NCBI GenBank assembly: GCA_016868205.1 | Contig: VGHR01000002.1 | Coordinates: 1-64,000, forward strand | DNA: 64,000 nt | From: Betaproteobacteria bacterium | GTDB lineage: Bacteria > Pseudomonadota > Gammaproteobacteria > Burkholderiales > Burkholderiaceae_C | Direction of reading: 5' to 3' | Notes under the pieces: model-generated | The model's database searches: none | The model's input: the letters and a program-made list of their open reading frames with translations, nothing else | What the model was told of the DNA's origin: nothing | Translations under genes and position numbers: made by a program | Part shown: in pieces, positions 1-8,934 of the stretch | How positions within the stretch are numbered: the stretch's first letter is position 1 | Layout: each line of letters begins with the position of its first letter

Positions 1-788
1 TCAACACACAGATTGCTTCGCACCTGAGTCCGGGCAGTGTCAGTTGGCTGACCTATGCCGACCGGCTGATGGAATTTCCGACCGCCCTCATTGGCGTGGC
101 GCTCGGTGTGGTGCTGATGCCCCAATTGGCCTCGGCGCGTGCTGCTGGCGATTCAGCGCGCTTCTCGGCCATGCTGGACTGGGCTTTGCGTTGTGTTCTG
201 GCGCTCGGCCTGCCTTGCGCTGCCGCGCTGCTGCTCTTTGCCGAGCCTTTGGTGGCCACCTTGTACAACTATGGCGCCTTCAGCCCGCGCGATGTGGCCA
301 TGACTGCGCAGGCGCTGGTGGGGTACGGCGTTGGATTGCTCGGGCTGGTGGCGGTCAAGGTACTGGCCCCGGGTTTTTATGCGGCGCAGGATGTGCGTAC
401 GCCGGTGAAGATTGCCGTCGTGGTACTGCTCATTACCCAGGCCCTCAACCTGGTGCTGGTCCCTTACCTGGCCCACGCTGGCCTGGCCCTGGCCATAGGA
501 CTGGGCGCCCTGGTCAATGCCCTGTGGCTGCTGTTGGGTCTGATCCGCAGAGGCAGCTATGTACCGCAGTCAGGATGGCTGCGCTTTGGCGCCCAGGTGG
601 GCCTGGCCAGCGCCTTGTTGGCGGCAGGCCTGGCCGCGGCAGCGCAGCAGGTCGCATGGGTTGACCTGCAATCGCAGCCGGGCCTGCGAGCCGGTTTGAT
701 GGCGGCGGCGGTGATCGTGGGTGCTGTGTTGTATCTGGCCACCTTGCGGCTCCTGGGTTTTCCCTTGAAGAGCTTGATTGGACGCTGA
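1..788 (+). CDS. murJ: Lipid II flippase MurJ (3' part)
   Basis: C-terminal part of MurJ (MviN), the inner-membrane flippase that moves lipid II across the membrane for peptidoglycan synthesis. The gene runs off the left edge. The frame is in phase from base 3, and about 261 codons remain before the TGA. The first visible residues include the family-typical stretch SVSWLTYADRLMEFPTAL, followed by GVALGVVLMPQLA. The rest is a series of hydrophobic helices separated by short polar loops, as expected for the last six or seven membrane segments of this 14-helix transporter. The end LKSLIGR is a normal MurJ C-terminus. A SirB1-type gene follows on the same strand. Confidence 0.95.
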   Translation, partial: NTQIASHLSPGSVSWLTYADRLMEFPTALIGVALGVVLMPQLASARAAGDSARFSAMLDWALRCVLALGLPCAAALLLFAEPLVATLYNYGAFSPRDVAMTAQALVGYGVGLLGLVAVKVLAPGFYAAQDVRTPVKIAVVVLLITQALNLVLVPYLAHAGLALAIGLGALVNALWLLLGLIRRGSYVPQSGWLRFGAQVGLASALLAAGLAAAAQQVAWVDLQSQPGLRAGLMAAAVIVGAVLYLATLRLLGFPLKSLIGR

Positions 789-840
789 TGCAGCGCAGTT
801 TTGCGCTCTGACGGCGCTCAAATATGCGACAGTCTGTTCT

Positions 841-1692
841 ATGACCCTGAAGTTCGAGGTCCCGACCCCGTTGGCTTATTTTTCCAGCCTCGTCGAGAGC
901 GACGAGCATTTCCCTTTGCTGGAGGCGGCGGTTTGCCTGGCGCAGGATGAGTACCCTGACCTGGATGTGCAGCGGGTGCTCGGCGATGTCGATCAGTTGC
1001 TGGCCCGCATCAAGCGCCGCCTGGCCTCGGATGCGCCGGCTCTGCAGAGGCTGCGGGCGCTTAACCAATTCTTTTTCCGGGAGTTGAGTTTTGGCGGCAA
1101 TGTCAACGACTACTACGACCCAGACAATAGCTACCTCAATGCGGTGTTGCGAACCCGCCGGGGCATTCCGATCACACTGGCTGTGATCTGGCTGGAACTG
1201 GCGGCTGGGCTGGGCTTGCAGGCGCGTGGCGTGGCTTTCCCCGGGCATTTCATGGTCAAGGTCAGCATGCCCAAGGGGCAGGTGATCATCGATCCGTTCA
1301 CCGGCCAGTCCTTGAGCCGCGAGGAGCTCTCGGAGCGGCTCGAGCCGTACCGGCAGCGCAGCGGTCTGGTCGATGATTTCGAGATCCCGCTGGGCCTGTA
1401 CCTGCAGGCGGCTACTCCTCGGGAGATTTTGGCGCGCATGCTGCGCAACCTCAAGGAGATCTACAAAAGCCAGGAGGATCATGCGCGCCTGATTCCTGTG
1501 CTTGACCGACTGCTCATTGTGCAGCCGCAAGCCTGGAGCGAATACCGTGACCGCGGACTTGCCTGGGCGCAGCAAGGGCAGCCCTCACGAGCCTTGGACG
1601 ACCTTGAGGTTTATGTCTCGCATGCCGAAGATGCTCTGGATCTTGATGTCATCGGCGAGCGCATCAGTGAGCTCAGGCGCGCTCTGGGCTGA
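841..1692 (+). CDS. SirB1 family protein (transglutaminase-like plus TPR)
   Basis: A 283-residue cytoplasmic protein of the SirB1 (YchA) family. The N-terminal half carries the transglutaminase-like fold, with the family stretch NDYYDPDNSYLNAVLRTRRG and then GIPITLAVIW and AFPGHFMVK. The C-terminal third (LIPVLDRLLIVQPQAWSEYRDRG, read in two parts) looks like a tetratricopeptide helical pair. The biochemical role of the family is not settled, and no complete catalytic triad can be asserted by eye. The ATG at 841 was chosen over an in-frame codon at 778, because 778 overlaps murJ and the added residues look unlike the family. The gene follows murJ after about 50 bases. Confidence 0.85.
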   Translation: MTLKFEVPTPLAYFSSLVESDEHFPLLEAAVCLAQDEYPDLDVQRVLGDVDQLLARIKRRLASDAPALQRLRALNQFFFRELSFGGNVNDYYDPDNSYLNAVLRTRRGIPITLAVIWLELAAGLGLQARGVAFPGHFMVKVSMPKGQVIIDPFTGQSLSREELSERLEPYRQRSGLVDDFEIPLGLYLQAATPREILARMLRNLKEIYKSQEDHARLIPVLDRLLIVQPQAWSEYRDRGLAWAQQGQPSRALDDLEVYVSHAEDALDLDVIGERISELRRALG

Positions 1693-1704
1693 ATCAGCGT
1701 CCTT

Positions 1705-2211
1705 TCAGAATTCATCGGAAAGGCTCAGGCCATGAGTCCGGAAACCCGGTGTCGAGAGGATGTCCAGGGTCGCATTGAGGTCGCTGATTTCAGCGAACAG
1801 GCCTGGGTCGATCCGGCCTTCATGCACGATTTTGTTTTTCAGGAACGGAATTTCCGAGGCAACCCGGTAGCAGATTTTTTCTGGGATCTGCGCCTGCAGG
1901 TGAGGGAAACGGCATTTGGCGTCGATGATGATCAGATCGATCGCAGCGCTGAGGTTGCGTGCGGTGATTGCGTCCTTGATTTTTGACTCGACATGGTCCT
2001 GATGCACCGCGGATGCGTCTATCTCTTCGCCCGGATCGAGCCGCGTGGTGGGCGAGCTCCGGGCCAAGACGGTCGGCTCAGTCGGGATCAGGCCGGGTGC
2101 GTCAGCGCTGATGGCCTGCGCACGGGCTGGGGGCGGTTCTGTAGGCCCCAGAAAAAAGGTCAGGCAAGCCGCGCCCAGAGTGCTGAGTAGGAGTGCGAAG
2201 ATCAGCCGCAT
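1705..2211 (-). CDS. Hypothetical exported or membrane-anchored protein
   Basis: A 168-residue protein of no recognised family. The N-terminus (MRLIFALLLSTLGAACLTFF) is a signal peptide or a single membrane anchor; the Cys at position 15 lacks a convincing lipobox. A proline- and alanine-rich linker follows, then a mostly helical domain from about residue 65 with two cysteines (near KCRFPH and KICYR) that could form a disulfide in the periplasm. It starts 50 bases downstream of the broken GH18 gene on the same strand, so the two were probably cotranscribed. It is convergent with the SirB1-type gene. The ATG at 2211 is preceded by only a weak ribosome binding site. Confidence 0.6.
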   Translation of the reverse strand: MRLIFALLLSTLGAACLTFFLGPTEPPPARAQAISADAPGLIPTEPTVLARSSPTTRLDPGEEIDASAVHQDHVESKIKDAITARNLSAAIDLIIIDAKCRFPHLQAQIPEKICYRVASEIPFLKNKIVHEGRIDPGLFAEISDLNATLDILSTPGFRTHGLSLSDEF

Positions 2212-2261
2212 GATTGAGTCGAAATAATCACTTGGCGGGTGCTTGTGCTCGATGTGGTCGC

Positions 2262-3376
2262 TTATTTCGAGGCGCGCAGGGTTCTACTGATCGCGCCCGT
2301 CAGGGAGCGTGGATCGGAGGGCACAAAGTCACAGCCCCAATGCCATGTCATCACCCCAGCGTAGCCCTGGGACTTGGCCCATGCAACTTTTTTCGAGATG
2401 GTGTCGACGCCGTTGATCGCGAAAGGTTCACCCCTGTGGGTGACCACATCCGTCCTGGGGGACAAGTTTTCGATCCCCTTGACCAAAGAGGAATAACAGA
2501 TATCTCCCAGGTTTCTTGTGTTTCCGTAGAAGGGCAACCCGATCACCATTCTCTTTTTCAGGTTGTACTGCGGCGAGGCGGAAGACTTGGCCTGGAACTC
2601 CTCGGCAAAGCGCTTCAGGGAGTCAAAGCTGTTGACGGAGCCGCCACCGTAGGACATCAGGCCAAACCAGTGGGTGACCCCATTGACCGCCTGAACGGGA
2701 GTGACTTGACCGTGGGGAGCTGACATCCAGTTGTCTCGTCCCACATCAAAAGACAGGTGGGTGGTCCAGTTCCGGGAGTTGGTGCCGTCAAGGGCAACCC
2801 GTAGTCCGCGCGTGAAAATCCAGGCAGCGTCTCTTTGCGAGGCGGTTTGGGGATATTCGAGGTCCAGGTTCATGCCGTCTACGCCCACCTCCCGGATGTA
2901 GCGTGCAACAGCTTTTGCAAGTTCTGGATTTCTTAGGGCCGATTCTTTTGTCTGGGGGTTCGCTGCAAACGAAAGATAGACCCGCCTGGGGGGGTACTGC
3001 TTTTTGCCCAGTGCTTGAGCGTTGCCAGGGTCTTCAGTCGATCCTCGCTGAGTCTGATTAACTGGCCGTCGTCATCGATTGCGTTCCCGGTGAAATACAC
3101 GACCGATGTAATCGGCGATTGCATCCAGTCCGCTTTCCAGGAGCCGTCATCGTTTTTCAAAAACTGATTGACATCCCGCCATTTGGAGTCAGGGTAGAAG
3201 TAAACGACTTCAAAAGACAGGGCTGGCAAACTCAGCGCGCCCAGCAATTCCAGAGCGGCCAACTGCGGCCTGAATTTGCCGAGCCTGGCCAAGAGAGGGT
3301 TAGCACTCGGGGCTGGGTGCGGCGCTTGCTTGATCGAGAGCAAAAAGGTCGAAATCCATTGTTTTAAAGGCTTCAT
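2262..3376 (-). pseudogene. GH18 family glycosidase (chitinase-like), interrupted by a frameshift
   Basis: Two open frames together make one GH18-type (beta/alpha)8 glycosidase of about 371 residues. The N-terminal frame begins at ATG 3376 (MKPLKQWISTFLL, preceded by GGAGAGA) and reads through LATLKHWAK. The C-terminal frame carries YPPRRVYLSFAANP, the catalytic strand GVDGMNLDLEYP, GLMSYGGGS and the closing GVMTWHWGCD. The switch is needed between 2988 and 3005, where the coding strand has AAAAA and then CCCCCCC. One extra base in either run rejoins the frames as HWAKKQYPPRRVYLSF. In the DxxDxDxE motif the second Asp is Asn, but the last Asp and the acid Glu remain. The hydrophobic N-terminus suggests export or anchoring. 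It could be a recent mutation, a sequencing error or, less likely, programmed frameshifting. Confidence 0.8.
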
Positions 3377-3570
3377 GAGGTCTCTCCGGGTCTGGATGAA
3401 CGCTGGGGCTGCCACAGTGCTTTGTTGTAATAGTTGTCAGAGTATTCCAGGAAGCCTTTCCGGCGTCTCTAGCTACGAGCCGGCAAAATCGTTAAAGGGG
3501 GTAAAGTTAAAAGGGACAGCTACACGGGTGCGCAGTCCCATGGAGTCAGCCGGTCATGAGGGGGCTTACC

Positions 3571-3597
3571 AACAAAAAGAGCGCCTGAGGCGCTCTT
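3571..3597 (-). terminator. Rho-independent terminator of purM
   Basis: Read on the minus strand, a perfect 9-bp stem AAGAGCGCC / GGCGCTCTT with a TCA loop is followed by TTTTTG. It lies about 20 bases after the purM stop codon. Confidence 0.85.
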
Positions 3598-3618
3598 GAT
3601 TCGACAGCAGCGATTGCT

Positions 3619-4665
3619 TCAGTCAACCCGCACTTGTGCGGCGCCGTCTCGCGCGGCAATGTGACCAATTTCGTACACCTGCTCGCCCCCATCGCGCAGT
3701 ATCTTGGTGATGTCGGCAACACTTGCGCGATCGACGATGACCACCATGCCTATGCCGTTGTTGAAGGTGCGATTCATCTCCAGGTCATCGATGCCGGCGG
3801 TGCCTTGCAACCAGGTAAACAGCTCGCTGCGCGGCCAGCTGCCCTTGCGCAGTTCGGCCGCCAGGTGCTCGGGCAGGATGCGCGGGATGTTCTCGAGCAA
3901 TCCGCCGCCTGTGATGTGGGCCAAGGCCTTGATGGATCGCCCCGATTCGGTCCGGGGATGCGCTCTGAGGGCCGTCAGCATGCTCTTTACATACAGCCGG
4001 GTCGGCTCCATGATGGTTTCGCGGTAGGGGCGTCCGTCCAGCAGCGCCGGGGGCGCGTTTCTTTCCAGGCACTTGCGCACCAGGGAAAAGCCGTTGGAGT
4101 GCACGCCGCTGGAGGCCAGGCCGAGAACCGAATCGCCAATGTTCACATCGCGTCCGTCAAGAATTTCGCTTTTCTCCACGGCGCCAACGCAAAATCCGGC
4201 CAAGTCGTACTCGCCGGCCGGGTACATGCCCGGCATCTCGGCAGTCTCGCCGCCGATTAACGCGCAGCCCGAAAGCTCGCAGCCCCGGGCAATGCCGCCC
4301 ACCACCCGCGCGGCCGTCTCCACATCGAGCTTGCCGCAGGCAAAGTAGTCCAGGAAGAACAGAGGTTCAGCGCCTTGCACCAGCACATCGTTGACGCTCA
4401 TGGCCACCAGATCGATGCCGACGGTATCGTGCATCTGCCACTCAAAGGCGAGCTTGAGCTTGGTGCCAACCCCGTCGGTACCGCTGACCAGCACCGGTTC
4501 CCTGTAGCGTTTGGGCACTTCGAACAGAGCCCCAAATCCCCCGATGCCCGCCAGAACCCCCTCGCGCAGGGTCTTGCGGGCCAAGGGTTTGATGCGCTCG
4601 ACCAGGGCGTCACCGGCGTCGATATCGACGCCCGCATCTTTGTAGGAAAGGGGGGTGGTGCTCAT
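3619..4665 (-). CDS. purM: Phosphoribosylformylglycinamidine cyclo-ligase (AIR synthetase)
   Basis: A 348-residue PurM, which closes the imidazole ring of FGAM with ATP to give AIR, the fifth step of de novo purine synthesis. The N-terminal ATP-binding domain shows [28 protein letters not shown] and [20 protein letters not shown]. The C-terminal domain has [38 protein letters not shown] and [11 protein letters not shown], all standard PurM motifs. The start was set at the Met of [12 protein letters not shown]; an in-frame extension to 4719 adds 18 unrelated residues. The gene is divergent from hda, as in other Burkholderiales, and ends in a clear terminator. Confidence 0.97.
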   Translation of the reverse strand: MSTTPLSYKDAGVDIDAGDALVERIKPLARKTLREGVLAGIGGFGALFEVPKRYREPVLVSGTDGVGTKLKLAFEWQMHDTVGIDLVAMSVNDVLVQGAEPLFFLDYFACGKLDVETAARVVGGIARGCELSGCALIGGETAEMPGMYPAGEYDLAGFCVGAVEKSEILDGRDVNIGDSVLGLASSGVHSNGFSLVRKCLERNAPPALLDGRPYRETIMEPTRLYVKSMLTALRAHPRTESGRSIKALAHITGGGLLENIPRILPEHLAAELRKGSWPRSELFTWLQGTAGIDDLEMNRTFNNGIGMVVIVDRASVADITKILRDGGEQVYEIGHIAARDGAAQVRVD

Positions 4666-4818
4666 GAAGAGAAATTCCGCTAGGACGGCGTGTTGCCCCC
4701 TTGGAGAGGGCGGCTTCAATGGGAAAGCGGCCGTGCCGATAAAATGAAAGATTCTATTTTAAGGGCCCCCCTTGCTTACCCCGACGCAGCGGCCGCCGAT
4801 GACTGACTTGCAGCAGGC
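4666..4818. promoter_or_regulatory. Divergent purM / hda promoter region
   Basis: About 150 bases separate the two divergent starts. The stretch 4741-4762 is AT-rich against a GC-rich background, with TTTTAT-like and TATTTTAA-like boxes readable in either direction. No unambiguous pair of -35 and -10 hexamers can be fixed by eye, so this is a location call only. Confidence 0.35.
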
Positions 4819-5505
4819 ATGAAGCAGATTGCCCTGGACATCGGCCTGCCCAGCGAGCCCATGTTCTCTAATTACCTGGCCGGTCCCAATCAGCCGGCCT
4901 TGAGCCACCTGCAACTGTGGGCGGGCGGAGAGTTGCGCTCGCCGGTTCCCGCTTATCTGTGGGGACCGGGTGGCAGCGGCAAGACGCATCTGTTGCGCGC
5001 TGCGGCCTTTGCTCTGCGCGAACGCGGCGCCCGCGTGGGCTGGCTCGACGCCTCTTGCAGCGAGCCGCCCGATTTTGAGGACGACTGGGCGGCGGTGTTC
5101 CTCGACGACTGTCATCTCTACACGGCGGTGCAGCAGCAGGCGGCCTTCGTCTGGTTTGTGCGTGCGCTCAATGCGATCGATGGCCGACCGCGCGGTGTCC
5201 TGGCCGCCGGTGCAAGCCCACCGGCCGATCTGCGACTGCGCGAAGATTTGCGCACGCGCCTGGGTTGGGGTCATGTATTTGCGCTACAGACCCTCAGCGA
5301 CGAACAACGCAGCGCGGTCTTGCGCTTGCAGGCCGATGCGCGCGGCCTGGTGCTTAGCGAGGACTTGATTGATTTCATCCTGAGCCGTTTTGCCCGTGAT
5401 CTGACGCATCTGGTGCAGCTGCTCGATCGGCTTGACGCATACTCCTTGCAGACCAAGCGCCCCATCACCATCCCTTTGATCAAGTCCATGCTGGAGGCTT
5501 CATGA
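4819..5505 (+). CDS. hda: DnaA regulatory inactivator Hda
   Basis: A 228-residue Hda, the AAA+ protein that, with the DNA-loaded beta clamp, makes DnaA hydrolyse ATP and so limits re-initiation. The N-terminus KQIALDIGLP occupies the place of the clamp-binding motif. The Walker A motif is GPGGSGKTH at residues 49-57, and Walker B is AVFLDDCH. RTRLGWGHVFALQ and the terminal helices (ARDLTHLVQLLDRLDAYSL) match the DnaA/Hda AAA+ core. The DNA-binding domain IV of DnaA is absent, as expected. It heads a tight run: the next gene starts within its stop codon (ATGA). Confidence 0.93.
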   Translation: MKQIALDIGLPSEPMFSNYLAGPNQPALSHLQLWAGGELRSPVPAYLWGPGGSGKTHLLRAAAFALRERGARVGWLDASCSEPPDFEDDWAAVFLDDCHLYTAVQQQAAFVWFVRALNAIDGRPRGVLAAGASPPADLRLREDLRTRLGWGHVFALQTLSDEQRSAVLRLQADARGLVLSEDLIDFILSRFARDLTHLVQLLDRLDAYSLQTKRPITIPLIKSMLEAS

Positions 5506-6176
5506 GCAGGATGCGGCTTGCGCTGTTCGATCTCGATCACACGCTGCTGCCCATCGATTCGGATTACGAATGGGGCGAGTTCACCATCCGCCTGGGTTGG
5601 TGCGATGCTAGCGAGTTCAAGCGTCGCAACGTCGAGTACTTCGAGCAGTACCGCGCCGGCACGCTGGATATCCATGACTATGTGCGTTTTGCCACGGAGG
5701 CGGTGCGCCAGAGGGACGCGCAGGTGGCGGAGCAGGCGCATCAGCAATTTATGCAAGAGGTGATTCGTCCGGCGCTGCGGCCGAAGGCGGTTGAGCTGGT
5801 CGATCGCCACCGCCAGGCCGGTGATCAATTGCTGATCGTCACCGCCACCAACGATTTCGTCACCCGACCCATCGCTGATTTGTTTGGCGTGGACGAACTG
5901 ATCGCAGTGCAGCTCGAGCGCGACCGGCAAGGCCGTTTGACCGGCGGCATTGTGGGCACGCCGTCGGCTCGTGAGGGCAAGGTCGAGCGCATGAACGAGT
6001 GGCTGGCGGCCCGCGCCCTGGACTGGCGGGAGGTCGAAACCACCTTCTACACCGATTCGCTCAATGACCTGGCTCTGCTTGAGCGGGTGACCTATCCGGT
6101 GGCCACCAACCCCGACCCGCGACTGCGATCGCTGGCCGGCCAGCGCGGCTGGCCGATACTCGACCTGTTTACATGA
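5502..6176 (+). CDS. HAD family hydrolase, subfamily IB (SerB-like)
   Basis: A 224-residue haloacid dehalogenase superfamily phosphatase. Motif I is LFDLDHTL with nucleophile Asp10 and acid/base Asp12, motif II is LLIVTATNDF, and the magnesium motif is TDSLNDLALLE near residue 187. The helical cap between motifs I and II fits subfamily IB, which includes phosphoserine phosphatase-like enzymes. The substrate cannot be told from the sequence. It overlaps hda by four bases and pcnB by four bases, and the order hda-HAD-pcnB-folK is common in Burkholderiales, so translation is probably coupled. Confidence 0.9.
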   Translation: MSRMRLALFDLDHTLLPIDSDYEWGEFTIRLGWCDASEFKRRNVEYFEQYRAGTLDIHDYVRFATEAVRQRDAQVAEQAHQQFMQEVIRPALRPKAVELVDRHRQAGDQLLIVTATNDFVTRPIADLFGVDELIAVQLERDRQGRLTGGIVGTPSAREGKVERMNEWLAARALDWREVETTFYTDSLNDLALLERVTYPVATNPDPRLRSLAGQRGWPILDLFT

Positions 6177-7720
6177 TCAAGACCTTAATCAACAAGTTGC
6201 TGGGCCGGTCTGGTTCCAGCGCGAGCCGAGCAACCCGTTCCGTCTACGGCCAACGCCGGGAGCTTGGGCCGCAGGACCATCACATTGATCCTGGCTTGGT
6301 TGATCGGCGGGCGGTGGATGTGGTGCATACGCTCAAGGTAGCGGGCTTTGAGGCGTATATCGTCGGCGGTGCGGTGCGCGACCTGCTGGTGGGCCTTCGG
6401 CCCAAAGACTTTGATGTGGCCACCAATGCGACGCCTGAGCAGGTCAAGGGACTGTTTCGCCGCGCTTTCATCATAGGGCGGCGTTTTCGCATCGTCCATG
6501 TGGTGCATGGTCGTGGGCGCGATCACGAGGTCATTGAGGTCTCTACATTTCGAGCGCACCTGGACAACACACAGGCCCAACAGGTCGAAGGCAACGAGCG
6601 CACGCGCAAGAGTGAGCTCGCAGGCATGAAGCATGCGGTCGACGCCTCGGGACGGGTTTTACGCGACAACGTCTGGGGCGATATGGAGCAGGATGCGGCG
6701 CGACGCGATTTCAGCGTCAACGCGATGTATTACGACCCGGAGACCGAGCTGGTGGTTGACTACCATCATGGGCTGCGCGATGCCAGCAAGCGGGTGTTGC
6801 GCATGATCGGCGAGCCGGCGGCGCGTTACCGTGAAGATCCCGTGCGCATCATTCGTGCAGTCCGTTTTGCTGCCAAACTTGGCGCGTTGGGCTTCAAGCT
6901 CGACAAAAAGACCGCCAGCCCGCTGCGCGAGATGAAGGCCCTGCTGGCCGATGTGCCGCAATCGCGTCTGTTTGATGAAATGCTCAAGTTGCTGCAGACC
7001 GGACATTCAGTGGCGAGCATCGAGCAACTCAAGGCACTGGGGCTTGATCGGGGCATTTACCCTTTGCTCGATGTGATCGTGGCTGGAGCGGCTGAGCCCT
7101 TTCTGCGCATGGCCCTGGAAGACACCGATCGCCGCGTTCACGAGGGCAAGCCGGTCGCGCCTAGCTTCCTGCTGGCCAGCGTGCTCTGGGCCGATGTCAA
7201 GACGGGGTGGGACAAAGAGCGGGCGAGTGGCCTGCATCCTATGCCAGCCCTCAACGCGGCCATCGACACCGCCTTTGATGCGCGCATCGGCGATGTTTCG
7301 GGCCGGGGCAAGCTCGGGGTGGATATGCGCGAGATTTGGACCTTGCAGCCGCGTTTTGAACGGCGTGTGGGGCAAGGGCCGTTTACCCTGGTGGAGCAGC
7401 CGCGCTTCAGGGCGGCGCTGGACTTTCTACGCTTGCGCTCGCGGGTCGACGAAGTGTCGGCGGACTTGCCCGACTGGTGGGAGCGGTTTTGGGCCTGCGA
7501 CGAAGCTCAACGGGTTCAGATGCTCGCCGAGCTGCGTCAGCAGGCACCGGCGCGCGCCACGCGGGTGCGCGGTCGCGGCAGTGCGGCGGTCGATGATGCA
7601 GCGCAGACGACCGCCCCGCCGCTCGAGGACGACGCGGTAGCGCCGCGCAGGCGCAGGCGCAGACGCCGCGGTCGCGGCGGCGCAGGCGAAGGTCCCGGGC
7701 ATGGGCACGAAACCGACTGA
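6173..7720 (+). CDS. pcnB: Poly(A) polymerase I
   Basis: A 515-residue PcnB, which adds 3' poly(A) tails that mark RNA for decay. The nucleotidyltransferase head contains YIVGGAVRDLLVG (residues 62-74) and RPKDFDVATNATPEQV, with the metal-binding Asp pair in DFD at 79-81. RRFRIVHV, MEQDAARRDFSVNAMYY and YREDPVRIIRAVRFAAKLG follow. The distinction from CCA-adding enzyme rests on length, on the HVVHGRGRDHEVIEVSTFR region and on a strongly basic C-terminal tail (RRRRRRRR), typical of beta- and gammaproteobacterial PcnB. The start overlaps the preceding stop, and the 3' end overlaps folK by 20 bases. Confidence 0.92.
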   Translation: MIKTLINKLLGRSGSSASRATRSVYGQRRELGPQDHHIDPGLVDRRAVDVVHTLKVAGFEAYIVGGAVRDLLVGLRPKDFDVATNATPEQVKGLFRRAFIIGRRFRIVHVVHGRGRDHEVIEVSTFRAHLDNTQAQQVEGNERTRKSELAGMKHAVDASGRVLRDNVWGDMEQDAARRDFSVNAMYYDPETELVVDYHHGLRDASKRVLRMIGEPAARYREDPVRIIRAVRFAAKLGALGFKLDKKTASPLREMKALLADVPQSRLFDEMLKLLQTGHSVASIEQLKALGLDRGIYPLLDVIVAGAAEPFLRMALEDTDRRVHEGKPVAPSFLLASVLWADVKTGWDKERASGLHPMPALNAAIDTAFDARIGDVSGRGKLGVDMREIWTLQPRFERRVGQGPFTLVEQPRFRAALDFLRLRSRVDEVSADLPDWWERFWACDEAQRVQMLAELRQQAPARATRVRGRGSAAVDDAAQTTAPPLEDDAVAPRRRRRRRRGRGGAGEGPGHGHETD

Positions 7721-8216
7721 GCCCGCCCGGGGGGCTCGTCCCTGGGTGCAGGCCTTTATCGGGCTGGGCGCCAACCTGGGCCAGGCCCCCATTCAACTGG
7801 CGTGGGCGGCCGATCGAATTGGCGAAATACCGCAGCTGCAGGTGCTCGCGCGTTCTTCGCTGTACCGCAGCCAGCCGCTCGAGTGTGCTCCCGGCGATGC
7901 GGAATTCTTCAACGCTGTCCTGTCCGTACAAACCGGCTTGAGCGCTCCGGATCTGCTGAAGGCCCTGCTGGATCTGGAGGAGCGGGCCGGGCGCCAGCGC
8001 CCCTATCGAAACGCCCCCCGCTTGCTCGACATTGATCTTTTGATCTATGGCGAGGGTCGCATTGACTCGCCTTTACTGATCGTGCCTCACCCGCGCATCT
8101 GGGGCCGCGCCTTCGTACTGCAGCCGCTGGCTGAGGTGGCGCCCGATCGAGTGTCGCCGCAAGCCTTGTCCGTCGTGAGCGGCCAGCGGCTTGAACGCTG
8201 CGCCACCTGGCCCTGA
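7701..8216 (+). CDS. folK: 6-hydroxymethyl-7,8-dihydropterin pyrophosphokinase
   Basis: A 171-residue HPPK, which transfers pyrophosphate from ATP to 6-hydroxymethyldihydropterin before dihydropteroate synthase acts in folate synthesis. Diagnostic stretches are FIGLGANLG, SSLYRSQPLE, FFNAVLSVQT and PRLLDIDLLIYGEG with the paired metal-binding Asp residues, then VPHPRIWGRAFVLQPLAEVAP. The ATG lies inside the 3' end of pcnB, giving a 20-base overlap, a layout seen in related bacteria. The N-terminal ten or so residues before WVQAFIGLG are longer than in many homologues but no better start is visible. Confidence 0.92.
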   Translation: MGTKPTEPARGARPWVQAFIGLGANLGQAPIQLAWAADRIGEIPQLQVLARSSLYRSQPLECAPGDAEFFNAVLSVQTGLSAPDLLKALLDLEERAGRQRPYRNAPRLLDIDLLIYGEGRIDSPLLIVPHPRIWGRAFVLQPLAEVAPDRVSPQALSVVSGQRLERCATWP

Positions 8217-8254
8217 CTGGGCCGGGCGATGTCCCCCGGGCGCTACCGAGGAGC

Positions 8255-8902
8255 TTAAGGCGCCAGTCGTTCGCGCACCCAGTTCGAGCCCTCGAGTCTG
8301 TAGCGCAGCCGGTCGTGCAGGCGGCTCTTGCGACCTTGCCAAAACTCCCAGCGATCGGGCAGTAAGCGGTAGCCGCCCCAATGCGGCGGACGCGGAGGGT
8401 TGAGTGCAAATTGCAGGCCGTACTTGGCGGCACTGGCCACCAGCACCGAGCGCCCGGAGATCACCTGGCTCTGCGGGCTGGCCCAAGCCCCCAGGCGCGA
8501 ATCGAGGGGCCGGCTGGCATAGTAGGCGTCACTCTCCTCGGCCGCGACTTTTTCGACTTGTCCTTCAATGCGCACCACGCGCTCGAGTTCGACCCAGTGA
8601 AACTGCAGCGCTGCGTAGGGATTGCCGGCCAGGTCCTGGCCTTTGCGGCTGTCGTAGTTGGTGTACCAGACGATACCCCGCTTATCGAGGCCCTTGATCA
8701 GCACCACCCGGGTCGAGGGCCTGAGCTTGGCATCGACCGTGGCCAGCGTCATTGCGTTGGGCTCGGGCAAGCTCGCGGCAATGGCTTCTTCGAGCCACTG
8801 GCCGAACTGCGCCAGCGGGTCTGGGTGAGAGGCGTTTTCGTCCAGTTCGGCGCGCTCGTAGCTTTTGCGCAGATCGGCGATGGAGGACAAGTCAGCAGAC
8901 AT
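8255..8902 (-). CDS. pdxH: Pyridoxamine/pyridoxine 5'-phosphate oxidase
   Basis: A 215-residue FMN-dependent PdxH, which oxidises PNP or PMP to pyridoxal 5'-phosphate. Motifs are [40 protein letters not shown] and [16 protein letters not shown], with the closing [27 protein letters not shown] being the PdxH signature (two parts). The start is the ATG at 8902 ([16 protein letters not shown]); a longer frame to 9205 runs into chaC and is not homologous. PdxJ, which makes the substrate PNP, lies near the far end of the window. Confidence 0.95.
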   Translation of the reverse strand: MSADLSSIADLRKSYERAELDENASHPDPLAQFGQWLEEAIAASLPEPNAMTLATVDAKLRPSTRVVLIKGLDKRGIVWYTNYDSRKGQDLAGNPYAALQFHWVELERVVRIEGQVEKVAAEESDAYYASRPLDSRLGAWASPQSQVISGRSVLVASAAKYGLQFALNPPRPPHWGGYRLLPDRWEFWQGRKSRLHDRLRYRLEGSNWVRERLAP

Positions 8903-8934
8903 GGGCGCAGTATACGAACGACCCAGCAGCAGTC

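Noticed and set aside
514-1575. Reverse 353-residue frame across murJ and the SirB1-type gene
   Set aside because: Antisense to two well-supported genes, with low-complexity composition and no recognisable motif.
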